From assembly GCF_000143415.4 (NCBI RefSeq), contig NW_003314302.1:868214-932213 (forward strand): 64,000 bases of DNA, written 5' to 3'. Position numbers and translations under genes: made by a program. The stretch's first letter is position 1, and each line of letters starts with the position of its first letter. This document shows, piece by piece, positions 43,966 to 53,490 of this stretch. The notes under the pieces were generated by a model. That model was not told where the DNA came from, did no database searches, and was given only the letters and a program-made list of their open reading frames with translations. The stretch is from Selaginella moellendorffii (taxonomy: Eukaryota; Streptophyta; Lycopodiopsida; Selaginellales; Selaginellaceae).

Positions 43966-43992
43966 CTAAACCCTAAACCCTAAACCCTAAAC
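43966..43992 (+). repeat. Interstitial telomere-type repeat, (CTAAACC)n
   Basis: There are nearly four tandem units of the plant telomere repeat CCCTAAA in a row. It is too short for a telomere. It is more likely a repair insertion or a telo-box of the kind found in plant promoters. Confidence 0.85.
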
Positions 43993-44431
43993 ATGTGGCA
44001 AATGCTGCGTGAAGAAAGATGCCCTTTCTGGGCAAATGCTGTAAGAGGCAGATGCCGAGCAGATGTATCTCAGGCTAGTGAAGGGGACAAACGAAAGCTA
44101 GCTATAAACATGACGGGATGCAAATAGATTACTAGGCTGGTCCTGCGAAAATCAAAAACCATAATTGAAAACATTGAAAATGCAAAAAGAAAGGTTTATA
44201 ATATTTTTGAATTTTAAGAAACCAAAGGAATGTAAGTAGGGCATGTGTTTGTAAGTTTAAAAATGCCTCAACCACTTAAACTCCCAAGTAAATAAAGCTG
44301 TTTCTATTTTTGGTATAGGTAAACTTTATAGCGTGTGGGCTTATGCAATTTTGAACCCAAAAATGCACCAAAAAATGCTCGACTAGCATTATTCTTTGAA
44401 TGGCGTGTGGCCTTATATTGTCATAAATGGA

Positions 44432-44625
44432 CGTACACACACAGCATAATTATTCCTTTACACGGCGAATAATCTTGGCGCGGATCGCTGACATGGCATG
44501 GCAAAGTTTGAATCACTGACATGGCACAGCCGTACACACACAGCATAATTATTCCTTTACACGGCGAATAATCTTGGCGCGAATCGCTGACATGGCATGG
44601 CGCGAATCACTGACATGGCACAGCT
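44432..44625. repeat. Tandem duplication, period 99 bp
   Basis: A block starting CGTACACACACAGC, through TTTACACGGCGAATAATC and CTGACATGGCATGGC, occurs at 44,432-44,530 and again from 44,531. The two are near-identical, so the duplication is recent. It sits upstream of the DDE-like gene. Confidence 0.85.
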
Positions 44626-45176
44626 GGATCGAGGCAAGGACATGATGTGACAAAGTTCAACGTCCGACAGCAAAGTCTAGAAGCTACTCAATTTGAAATT
44701 TGTCAGAGGAATCATAAGATCTGGTTTGTCAGAGGATTTGATGTGACGTTCAAGCGTGTGTTATTTTTGAATTCTCGAACTCATTCCTAGGTCTATCATT
44801 TTTGTGCGCCGTGTTCTTGGTTCTGCTGAGCGTAGTGAGCGCTGCTTGTGTAAGCGGCGTTGTGAGCTGTGGTTTATGCGTCTACGAGCAGTTGCGGCAT
44901 TGCGAGCGCCATTGCGAGCGGCAGTTTATGCGAGTGGCAGTTTGTGCGAGCGGCGCTACGAGTAGTTGCGGTGTTGCGAGCGGCACTGTCTTTGGTGTGG
45001 CTACCACTTCCTCTTGATATTCGGCACTTGTGCTTCCTGGTATGTTCACCATGGAATGGTTTAGGACCACATTTAGAAATGGCATGAGGCCACATGCTAT
45101 CTTGGGCCCTTGCAATTTCATGGCTAGCGTATTGTCATGTATGTTTTTACTTGCCTGCAGCTGTGTGTATATCAAG

Positions 45177-45365
45177 ATGGCATGAGGCCTCATGCCATCT
45201 TTGGCCCCTGCTAGCCTATTGCCATATTCCTTTTGCCTTGCTGCAACTGTTATTTTTGTATGGGTGACTAGTCATGCACACAAAAATATATACAGTTGTA
45301 GCAAAGCAAAAGGAATATAGCAACAGGCTAGCAGGGGCCAAAGATAGTGTGAGGCCTCATGCCAT
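45177..45365. repeat. Long hairpin with about 74-bp arms, palindrome at each tip
   Basis: The arm 45,177-45,250 is nearly the reverse complement of 45,292-45,365, with a loop of about 40 nt. Each outer end is a family palindrome, including the only perfect one. Next to it, 45,361-45,384 is another perfect palindrome (centred on GGTACC) leading into one more family copy. The structure ends about 190 bp upstream of the DDE-like ATG, so transcripts through it would fold strongly. Confidence 0.85.
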
Positions 45366-45553
45366 TAGTGGTACCACTAATGGCATGAGGGCTCATGCCA
45401 ATTTTGTGAATGCGAAATTTCACGTGGGTGTCAATAGCATGTTTGAATAATGGCATGTGGCCTCATGCTATTGAGGTTGTTTGGTATGTTATGATTTAGG
45501 CCATTCTCCAATCATTTTTTGTATGGTCTTAACTTCTTTTTTGCACTTTCAGA

Positions 45554-48440
45554 ATGGCCTCCGCAAGTGCGACGCATGTTCCCTCCGTGGATCTTAAGAA
45601 CCATGCTTGGATTCAGGCAAAGGTGTTTCTAAACAACCCCGAGGGGGAGGTGGTAGTTGAGGGCTTAGCCACAATTGTCGATCCAAGAGATGCGGTTGCT
45701 AATCAAGAATTGGGCTGGGATGATATTGGAGTTGCGATTTTAGAGGTTGTTGACACAGAAGAAAACAGTCTGACTATTGGAAGCATTGTGCGGTGGAAAT
45801 TGAGGCACTTAGTGTTTGAGAATGTGAAGGATTCACAATCAAACACCATTACAACTTATGACAGAACATCTCTTCATGGGAAAAGAAAGTACACCTTCCT
45901 AAAGCACAGCCAAAAGGATCTGAGCAACGAACCGAAAAGGCAGAAAATGGCGATGGAGGTTCGAATGGTCTCGACAGTTGCTTGTTGCAAGAGGAGGTGC
46001 TGTCAACATGCTGATTGGGATGCTATTGAAGAGGAGAGAGCAAGATACAAGACATTGTCCTGGAAGGCAGCTCACAATTTTGTGTATGAAGCATTACGGT
46101 CATCTGTTGATGCTTCAGAACATCAGGTGGGGGGCATGGTCTTCCAGAAGGGTTTGGTCTGCATGAAGGCATGGAGAATCATTTATGGACTCCCTCGAAC
46201 CACATTCTACAGAATCAAAACTGAGTTCGAGGAACAAAGGGTTCAACAGGCAGTCCATGGGAACGACAGTACGCACAAAACCAGGGGTCATGTTGTATAT
46301 AGAAAGGCAATCTTCAAGAGGTTTGTCGAGACATGTAGCGAGCAACAACCACATAAAACCCACCTCTTGGAAGATGGAACACGAGACACCCAACGAGTTC
46401 TCCCTTCCATGTATACCAAGGGGGCCATATTGGAAGATGTGAATCGGGAACTCCAGAGTAATGGCTACAGGAAGCTGAGCCAATCTAGATTTAGTAGATT
46501 GTGGAGCAACAGGTTCAGGGATGTGAGTATAGGAAAGTACTCCAGCTTTTCAAAGTGTGACGAGTGCACTGCTATCAAAATGGCTTTGTCGAAGAATTCT
46601 TGCAGCGCTCAAGAGCGAGAGACGTTGGTTAGAAGGCGGCTTGACCACAACATTGAGCAGAGAAGCTGCAGAACTACATATTATCATAACAGGATTCTCT
46701 CCATGGAGAGACCTGACTCTTACCTCTGCATCATCCACGACAAAATGGACCAGAAAAAGACGTGCTTACCTCAACTCAATCCTGCCCCCAAGGCAATCTC
46801 TTCATCCATGCAGCTGCCTGTGTCTCTATTTAGCATAATCGCTTATGGGCATGGTGCCCAGAACTATGGGAACTTCTTTGTACCTCTATGGGGTGGCGGG
46901 GGTGCAAACATGATGATTGCATCCCTAGCAAAACACTTGCAAAGTGTGCAGACTGAGCTGAACGGCCAACCCTTGCATAAGGCCCTTGTCGATCGAACCC
47001 CATACAGGGTTCAGCTGGAGGAGGAGCAAAGGCTTGCAGTATCGCGTGGGGCCCCATGTCATCCCAGTGAATATGTTGGCCGTCAGATTGTAGGGTTATC
47101 ACGTGAGGCCTCATGCCATTCCGACGAGGCTGGTCGCCCGGTGAATGCACAGCCTCATCCAAACGAAGTAGAATCTCAAGGAAGTTCTTGCGGCCGATGT
47201 GGCCTTCCACCCCATCTTCTGCTCCAAACAGACAATGCTGGCAGTGAGAACAAAAACATGTACGTCTTCGCGTACTTGGCGATGCTTGTTGCCAAAGGCA
47301 TATTTGAAACGGTTACACTTGGCTTTCTCATGGTTGGGCACACTCATGAAGACGTCGATGCCATGTTTAGTCACCTGGCAGAGTCCCTCCGGCGATCCAA
47401 TGTCCTCACCCTCCCACAACTCTACGATGAATTCCAAAATTGCATCAAAGGCACTGTTGAAGCTGCACTTGTGACAGAGGTTCCAAACTTTAAGGGGTTT
47501 GTAAAAGGCTACATCAGGGACCGATCCGAAACGCTGATTGGCCACTCCAAGCCTCTTCAGTTTCATTTCAGCATGCGTGACGGTGCTCTAGTGATGAGGT
47601 ACAAGATGAGAGAATGGGATACAGTGTGGCTGCTAGTGGACGGCATTGAACTCTTCAAAAGAGATCCCATAACTGGGGAACCTATGATTCCTCAGGGTTC
47701 CCCACGGCCGATGCACCCGGATGGACTTAAAGACCAGGAAAGTATAGTGGCCGGGATTAGACAGCATATTGCCTTCTGGAAGAGGGGGTTGGTGTTTGGT
47801 GGAGAATCCTATTTTCAGAGGTGCAAGCTTTTGCTCGAATACTGGGAGAAGATTATATCTGCTATCCAAAATGGGCCGGTTGTATATGAAGAATTGGAAG
47901 AGTCCTTTTGGCCAGAACCCAGAGCACCAGATAGTAGCGGAACAATGTCCTCTGGAAATGCAGTGACAGATAAAGATGTTGAGGATCACTATTGTGGGCC
48001 GAGGAACAAGAAGCCGGATTCAGCATTCAATCTAGTACAGGTCTGCAAAGGAATGGTCGTGCTTATCAGACCCAGTAATAAAAAACAAATGATATGGGTG
48101 GGGCGCTGCATCACTGATGCAGAGGAGGACGTGGAAACTAACTCCTTCAATGTAACTGTGGAGTGGTTCAAGCCAAGTTCCGGATATACGAAGGATTGCC
48201 TAGAAAAGAGATGGGTGCTGAATCCAAGGGATCCCAGCATGAGCATATCGGTGGATAATGTTGTGCATGGTTGGATGCGGAAGCAGAGTGCCACCATCAC
48301 CTTGCCAGACCATGCAAGAGATGCAGCAAGAGCATTCATAACCCGGGTTCAAGGTGAGATTCATTAATATTCCTTTACTAAGTTTCTAATGTATTTTATT
48401 TCAAGGTGAACAATCCGAATCTGAATCAGAGGAGGCGTGA
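45554..48440 (+). CDS. DDE-like transposase candidate (DUF7869-type), 937 codons
   Basis: The ATG at 45,554 follows a TTTGCACTTTCAG acceptor-like tract. The uninterrupted frame ends at 48,367. Alternatively a 52-nt phase-1 intron (48,354-48,405) gives an acidic tail ending EQSESESEEA at 48,440. There is a Cys cluster (ACCKRRCC, about 143-150), a helix-turn-helix-like stretch (CMKAWRIIYGLPRTTFYRIK, about 203-222) and a SKCDEC Cys pair (333-338). Acidic residues fit an RNase H-like core: IIHDKMDQ (Asp396), LLQTDNAGSENKN (Asp560) and VGHTHEDVDAMFS (Glu599/Asp600). The last two are hallmarks of the family I recall as DUF7869. Two family palindromes are translated in frame between the core motifs (VSRGAPCHPSE and LSREASCHSDE). 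There is no stop or frameshift, so it is potentially functional. Confidence 0.75.
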
Positions 48441-49080
48441 TGGCATGTGGCCTTATGCCATTCCTAGGTGAGATGATACAAATAACAAGTATAAATTCTT
48501 AGTTGTTCTAGCAAATCTTACTTAAAGTTCAAGGTGAACAAGCCGAATATGAATTCATCGGATTGTTATAACAAATTGCGAGGTGATGGCATGAGGTGAT
48601 ACGCCATTTGAGAGTGGTAGCCATTCCTATATGAGGTGAGTGAAATATTTATTAGAAATACCTCATTCAATTGTGCACTTCTAAGTCTTGGTCCACTCAG
48701 TACTGTTTGCATGTTTTTATTTTAATTCTTTCTCTAAAATGTTATTTAGCATGTGGCTTCATGCCATTGCTCTCCACAATCATGCATTGAATTTTTCTAT
48801 CCTTGCATAATACTTCTCCATATATATAGCATGTGCGCACATGTGATATGGTTCATTAGGCCTGATATAGTGTGTGAGGTAAAACAAAGATGATGTGACA
48901 TATGCATTTACCAATCACACGTGCATAAATCTAATAATATGGCGTGTGGCCTATATTAATGGCACATAAACCCATATTATGGGCTTACGTGCTTTATGTA
49001 CCATCATTCCCTTGCAGCGTGTGTGTTGGTTTCCTTTTATAACACAACGAACTCCATATTTTAGGGTGAAGAGTGTTCTC
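48441..49080. other. Non-coding, palindrome-rich 3' flank of the DDE-like gene
   Basis: The tail sequence GTTCAAGGTGAACAA-CCGAAT occurs at about 48,400 and again at about 48,530, so the gene end has been partly duplicated. Palindromes lie at 48,440, 48,586, 48,748, 48,829 and 48,941. No gene is visible. Confidence 0.5.
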
Positions 49081-49338
49081 ATGGCAAGCACAAAATCTGT
49101 AAGTGAGGCAGAAAAGGAGACGGAGAAGGAGATAGGTGAAGATGTAGAATATATAAGTTTTCCAAACTCCCCGTACTATACTCCAGGTGATCATTTTTCT
49201 GAACAAACGGCAACATTAACAACTATCGAGAACGCCCCAGTAACGTCAGAGACAACAATCCAAAGCAAAACAACTGACCCGGAGAAGGATGATAGTACCG
49301 CTGAGAGTACCAAAAAGGAGGTGTCCACTAGCGCTTAG
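49081..49338 (+). CDS. Small acidic Ser/Thr/Glu-rich protein, hypothetical
   Basis: I do not recognise it. The ATG at 49,081 gives 85 residues (MASTKSVSEAEKETEKEIGE ... PEKDDSTAESTKKEVSTSA), acidic and without cysteines. Composition is like the acidic tails elsewhere in this transposon, so it may be a separate small gene or a terminal exon of the DDE-like gene. An open frame extends upstream to 48,979. It is followed by a palindrome at 49,346. Confidence 0.4.
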   Translation: MASTKSVSEAEKETEKEIGEDVEYISFPNSPYYTPGDHFSEQTATLTTIENAPVTSETTIQSKTTDPEKDDSTAESTKKEVSTSA

Positions 49339-49998
49339 GCTTATAATGGCGTGTGCCCTCATGCCATTTACTTGATCACCAAATACCTTTTTCCCTTTGC
49401 ACTAGTATATCTTAATACCGGTCTGAGAAATAGAATGGCATGTGCCCTCAGGCCTTTTACTAAATCACCTTTGAAAGAAATGCAAGCCTCTATGTCGTAA
49501 AAAAAAGGTACTAGAGAAATTCCTTAATAATATGAATGTTATTTAGTTTCATGAAAATACACTAAGGGTCAAATGAGTTAAATGACTTCTCCAGACTAGC
49601 AATGCCTCTTGCTACACCTTCACAATTAGATTCGTTAGAAAAAGATAACATTGAATAATATCTAAATGTTCTCACCATTAAGTTATATGTCTGGCTAATA
49701 GGAATGACGTTCATCTTGGAAAGCTCACCACACGCTCAATGAATAAACAAATAGTGTGTGCGCGCATGCCATCGCTCTTCTTTAGCTTCAGATTCGGCTT
49801 GTTCACCTTGACAATGAGATTTATTATACAACCAGATGGACTCAGTCTGGACACAAAGTCACCCCGCTAGTCACCATGCCCCAGATATGTCTAGCCCCTG
49901 GACAAAAAACATATAATTTCACGTCATTTTTAAATACTTGAAAATTTGTACCTAGTCCCATTTTACTGAATAAATCCCACTTTAACGAAATAGAGCTT
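49339..49998. other. Right terminal region of the transposon
   Basis: This is AT-rich and non-coding, with palindromes near 49,346, 49,435 and 49,751. The last 50 bases (TCCCATTTTACTGAATAAATCCCACTTTAACG, split here only by description) match the left end of the MITE. Confidence 0.6.
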
Positions 49999-50002
49999 AA
50001 AT

Positions 50003-52180
50003 GTATTCTACAAAGGCTGGGTTCAAATCCCAACCCCTTAGTAAAGCAAGGGTGGGTTCAAGTCCCAACCCTATACTAGAGCGTGGTGAGGTGAGAGGTA
50101 TAGAAACACTTATATTCCATTGTTATGGGCTCCTGGTTGAAGAGGCTAACTTAGGCACACCACTAAATTGGGGGATGCCGGAGATATGGTCAACAATGCT
50201 CACTCCCACCCAAGGCCCCTCGGCCCTAGTCTCAACCTCAAGTCAGTTTGGAAGTTTGGAAGCACCACTGGAGAGTTCCTTCAAGACTGATTCTTGGACC
50301 TCACTATCCCTACTATACTTTTGGAACCCCTTGCAGCCCCCCCTCCTGGAAGACATATGCTTTGGGCTTTCACCCCATGACCTGTATTAGTATTTGGACT
50401 TGGTTTTGAACTCGTTCTTGGCCTCAGACTCGGTCTCAGACTTGATCTCGAACTCGATCTCGGACCCAACTTTAGACTTTGTCTTGGACTTGATCTTAGA
50501 CTCGGTCTAGGACCCGATCTCAGATCTTGGACTCGATTTTGAACTTGGTTTCGAACTCGGTCTCAGAGTCTGTCTCAGACTCAATCTCGATGAACTCTTT
50601 ATCATTTTGGTCGTGCTTTTGGGGATCCTTCAGCTTACAACACCTCGAGGAGTTGGTTCCTTACAACTCCACCACCCATAAAAGAAGTTCGATGCCCACA
50701 TTGAATGTCTTTTTTTAATTCTATGACTGGACTTATGTGGTGCCGGAGGGGCCGCCCAAGGAAGTGCTCAAAAGCAACTCCCACTCTTGGAAGGGAAACT
50801 AACTACGGTGCTCCCGACTCATGTAGAGTGATGCCTCACTTGAGTACCTTGTGACTCATTGGTCCTCGCCCTTCCTAGGGGCTTAGGCCTTCCCTTCAAG
50901 ATGTAAATGGGGGAGTAAGGGTACCCATACTGAGCCGTTAAGCCACAATGTTTCCCCCTAATGTCCCGAAGCAAGTGTTGCATCCAGGCTTGGGATTTAG
51001 AGGGTCCTATGATCAAGTTTTGTTGTACCAAAGGATGTTGGGAATCTAGAGGCTTGGTGTGCTTGGTTGCTTGTGTCTGCAGGGAATGTAACTAAATCTT
51101 AATTCTAGTTTAACCCAAAGAAGGGGATTAGGAAATAATTTGGGAATCTGTGGATGGATGGCTAACATTTTATTGCTTGTGCAATGAGCAAGTTGTAAGG
51201 AACCAACTCGCCGAGGTGTCGTAGGCTAAAGGAGCCCCGAAAGCATGACTAAAATGATAAAGAGTTCATCGGATGGGACGAGTCTAAGATCGAGTCCAAA
51301 GCCGACTCTAAGACCGAGTTCGAGATAGAGTCTAAAATCGAGTCCAAGGCCGACTCAGAGACTGAGTTCAAGACCGAGTTCGAGACCGAGTTCGAGACGG
51401 AGTCCGAGATCCAAAATCGGGTCTGAGACCGAGTCCAAGGTCGAGTCTGAGATCGGGTCCGAGATCGAGTCCGAGACCGAATCCGAAGTCGGATCCGAGA
51501 TCGAGTCTGAGATCGAGCCAGAGACTAAGTCTGAGTACTAATACGGGTCAAGGGGTGAAAGCCCAAAGCGTGCATCTCCCGGTGGGGGGCTCCAAAAGTA
51601 TAGTAGGGATAGTGAGGTCTAGGAACCAGTTTTGAAGGAACTCTCCAGTGGGGCTTCCAAATTGACTTGAGGTTGGGACTGGGACCGAGGGGCCTTGGGT
51701 GGGAGTGAGTATGGACTTGGTTGGTGCTAGAGGGGCCATCCAAGGAAGTGCTCAAGAGCAGCTCCCACTCCCGAAAGGGAAACCGACTGCGGTGCTCCCG
51801 GCTCATGTAGAGTGGTGCCCCACTTGAGTACCATGTGGCTCATTAGTCCTCGCCCTTCCTAGGGGCTTGGACCTTCCCTTCGGGATGGAAGTGGGGGGGT
51901 AGAGGTACCCATACAAGGCCGTTAGGCCACGGTGTTTCGCCCCAGCATCCCGAAGCAAGTGTTGCACCCAAGACTTGGGATTTAGAGGGTCCCATGATCA
52001 AGTCTTGTGGTACCAAGGGATGTTAGGAACCTGGAAGCTTAGTGTGCTTGGCTGCTTATGCTTGTGGGGAGTGTAGCCGAACCTTAAGTCCAGTCTAACC
52101 CGGGGAGGGGGATTGGGAGAGTTTTGGGAATCCGTGGATGAATGGCTAACACTCCGTTGCTCGTGCAGTGAGTAGCTGAA
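50003..52180. mobile_element. Rearranged LTR-retroelement fragments, inverted and direct repeats
   Basis: From 50,003 the sequence resembles the internal region at 16,420-16,790 (paired GGGTTC blocks, GCGTGGTG, GGGGGATGCC). It then becomes an LTR related to family B, with TACTATACTTTTGG, GGGCTTTCACCCC and a tract of CGAGTC/GATCTC words. The block 50,197-50,668 recurs inverted at about 51,190-51,705. The block 50,735-51,192 recurs directly at about 51,721-52,175. No coding capacity is seen. The pattern suggests two related elements joined or recombined. Confidence 0.6.
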
Positions 52181-52182
52181 AC

Positions 52183-52445
52183 CAAGTAGGACCAAGTAGG
52201 AGCTAGTACCATAGGCGGGAACCTTGGCGAGGGAACTTAGCAAAAGCCAAGGCAGTGTTGGATGGATAAACGAGGTAAGCTGGCAAATTGAAAAGGAAAA
52301 ATTTGTGGCTTACACAAGTAGGACCAAATAAGAGTTGGTACAATAGGTGGGAATCTTGGCGAGGGAACTTAACTAAGGGCAAGGCCATGGTGGTCGGATA
52401 GATGAGGTAAACTAATAAATTGGAAAGGAAAAATTTATGGCTTAC
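52183..52445. repeat. Tandem duplication, period about 131 bp
   Basis: Two copies start AAGTAGGACCAA at about 52,183 and 52,316. They share CTTGGCGAGGGAACTTA and end GGAAAAATTT(G/A)TGGCTTACA. They are diverged by scattered transitions. Confidence 0.8.
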
Positions 52446-53490
52446 ATTATAATGATTATTTGCCAATCTTTTTGGTATACATATGTCACAAGTGTATAGA
52501 GTTCTGTTAGTGCTTCACCATATAAACTCCTATATGATTATGATCCAATATTACCAATAGAGTTGAGTTTACCTTTGCAATTACCATGAGTTAGCAATGC
52601 TAGGTCTTAGGATTAGTATTGATGAGCATTCTTCCACTTGTCAAAGCTAAGTCTATTGAATATGTAAGCCATATATAAGTGGGACAACAACAATGCTATA
52701 ACTTCCAACAAAGTATAAAATAGATGACTTGCTTTTAATCTATTTTCCCATATGATTTGTCTAAAGGGTTCCCTGCTCAATGGAAGAAGGACCGTATCGG
52801 GTGTTGTGGCAAGTTGGATTATAAGTTTATGAGATTCAACATGATATTTAACATGTTAATTCCCTAGAAATTATGCATATGCAATAATTGAAATGCTTTA
52901 TATAAAAGGATCAGGAATAACTAATACCACCTATAGATCCAATGGTGCCTTTTTATGATGTTCCTCCAAATCCCAACCTATCAACTAGAGAACCCTAACT
53001 GCCTTCTATTCTTTCGAGAGGAGAGGGATAAGGTCGAAGTGTATGGCTATGTGTTGTATATAAATATTAACAGTCACACATTAATATTAGCATAGTGAGA
53101 TTTTGATAGCTATTGAATTGGTTTCAATTTAGACCATTTGCTCCTATATATAAACTAAGGTTTTTGGATTTATTCCTTTTCTATATTCCATGCACTCACA
53201 ATGTATTATTAAAATGACATATGGATCTATGAATTAAAAAATCTATGAACTTTAATAATTTTTCATATACTTATTAGTACAACTTACAAAAATAAAAATA
53301 ATTATTTATTCTAGATAATTATTTACTTGTTAAAACTTGTGAAGATTATTAGAGTTAATTACTTATCAATGTATTATATTAGTTAGCAAAAATTTACTGT
53401 ATATAAATTGGGAGTTATCCACTACAACTAAATGATGAAGTAATATAAGTTATACGCTTAAATAAAATTTCATGCTTTTAAGTATAAATT
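52446..53490. other. AT-rich, decayed Gypsy traces, no gene
   Basis: At about 52,785-52,830 a frame reads GPYRVLWQVGL-like, reminiscent of the integrase C-terminal GPY region, but it is short. The segment 53,060-53,180 resembles 5690-5780. Nothing else is recognisable. Confidence 0.35.

Larger units (their letters stand above)
42501..45553. promoter_or_regulatory. Divergent intergenic region inside the transposon
   Basis: This lies between the minus-strand gene and the plus-strand DDE-like gene and should hold both promoters and any 5' leader. It contains palindromes at 42,557, 42,616, 42,693, 43,471, 44,400, 45,079, 45,177, 45,344, 45,379 and 45,450. It also has GCGAG-type simple repeats (42,950-43,100 and 44,820-44,990), a telomere-like run (43,966), a 99-bp tandem duplication (44,432) and a long hairpin (45,177-45,365). 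Small ORFs in the GCGAG repeats are low-complexity and not supported. Confidence 0.5.
37062..49772. repeat. Dispersed 22-nt palindromes, about 26 copies
   Basis: Consensus core is GGCRTGWGGCCWCAYGCC, usually preceded by AT and followed by AT. Clear copies start near 37,062, 38,140, 38,215, 39,454, 39,645, 41,282, 42,557, 42,616, 42,693, 43,471 and 44,400. Others start near 45,079, 45,177 (perfect), 45,344, 45,379, 45,450, 47,041, 47,099, 48,440, 48,586, 48,748, 48,829, 48,941, 49,346, 49,435 and 49,751. Several lie in short introns, four lie in coding sequence, and the rest lie in non-coding DNA. The MITE at 22,518 has two. Outside this transposon family I see none as good in the window. Confidence 0.85.
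36677..49998. mobile_element. 13.3-kb DNA transposon with two divergent genes (candidate new family)
   Basis: The left end (AAGCTCTATTTCATTAAAG, from 36,677) and right end (CTTTAACGAAATAGAGCTT, to 49,998) form an inverted repeat with one mismatch. Subterminal sequence differs between ends, and each end matches one end of the 288-bp MITE at 22,518. Flanks are AGAT (36,673-36,676) and AAAT (49,999-50,002). Sequence at 16,411-16,500 is a related uninterrupted site (CCGTAGATGCATAT then the two GGGTTC blocks). It shows that left and right flanks belong together and that four bases were duplicated. Contents are a minus-strand gene (37,119-42,500), a plus-strand DDE-like gene (45,554-48,440), a small ORF at 49,081 and about 26 palindromes. 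The DDE-like protein is the obvious transposase candidate. Confidence 0.8.

Noticed and set aside
37062-49772. CRISPR-like array of palindromic repeats
   Set aside because: Spacing is irregular (tens of bases to kilobases), copies lie in genes, no spacers of even size exist, and the genome is a plant nucleus.
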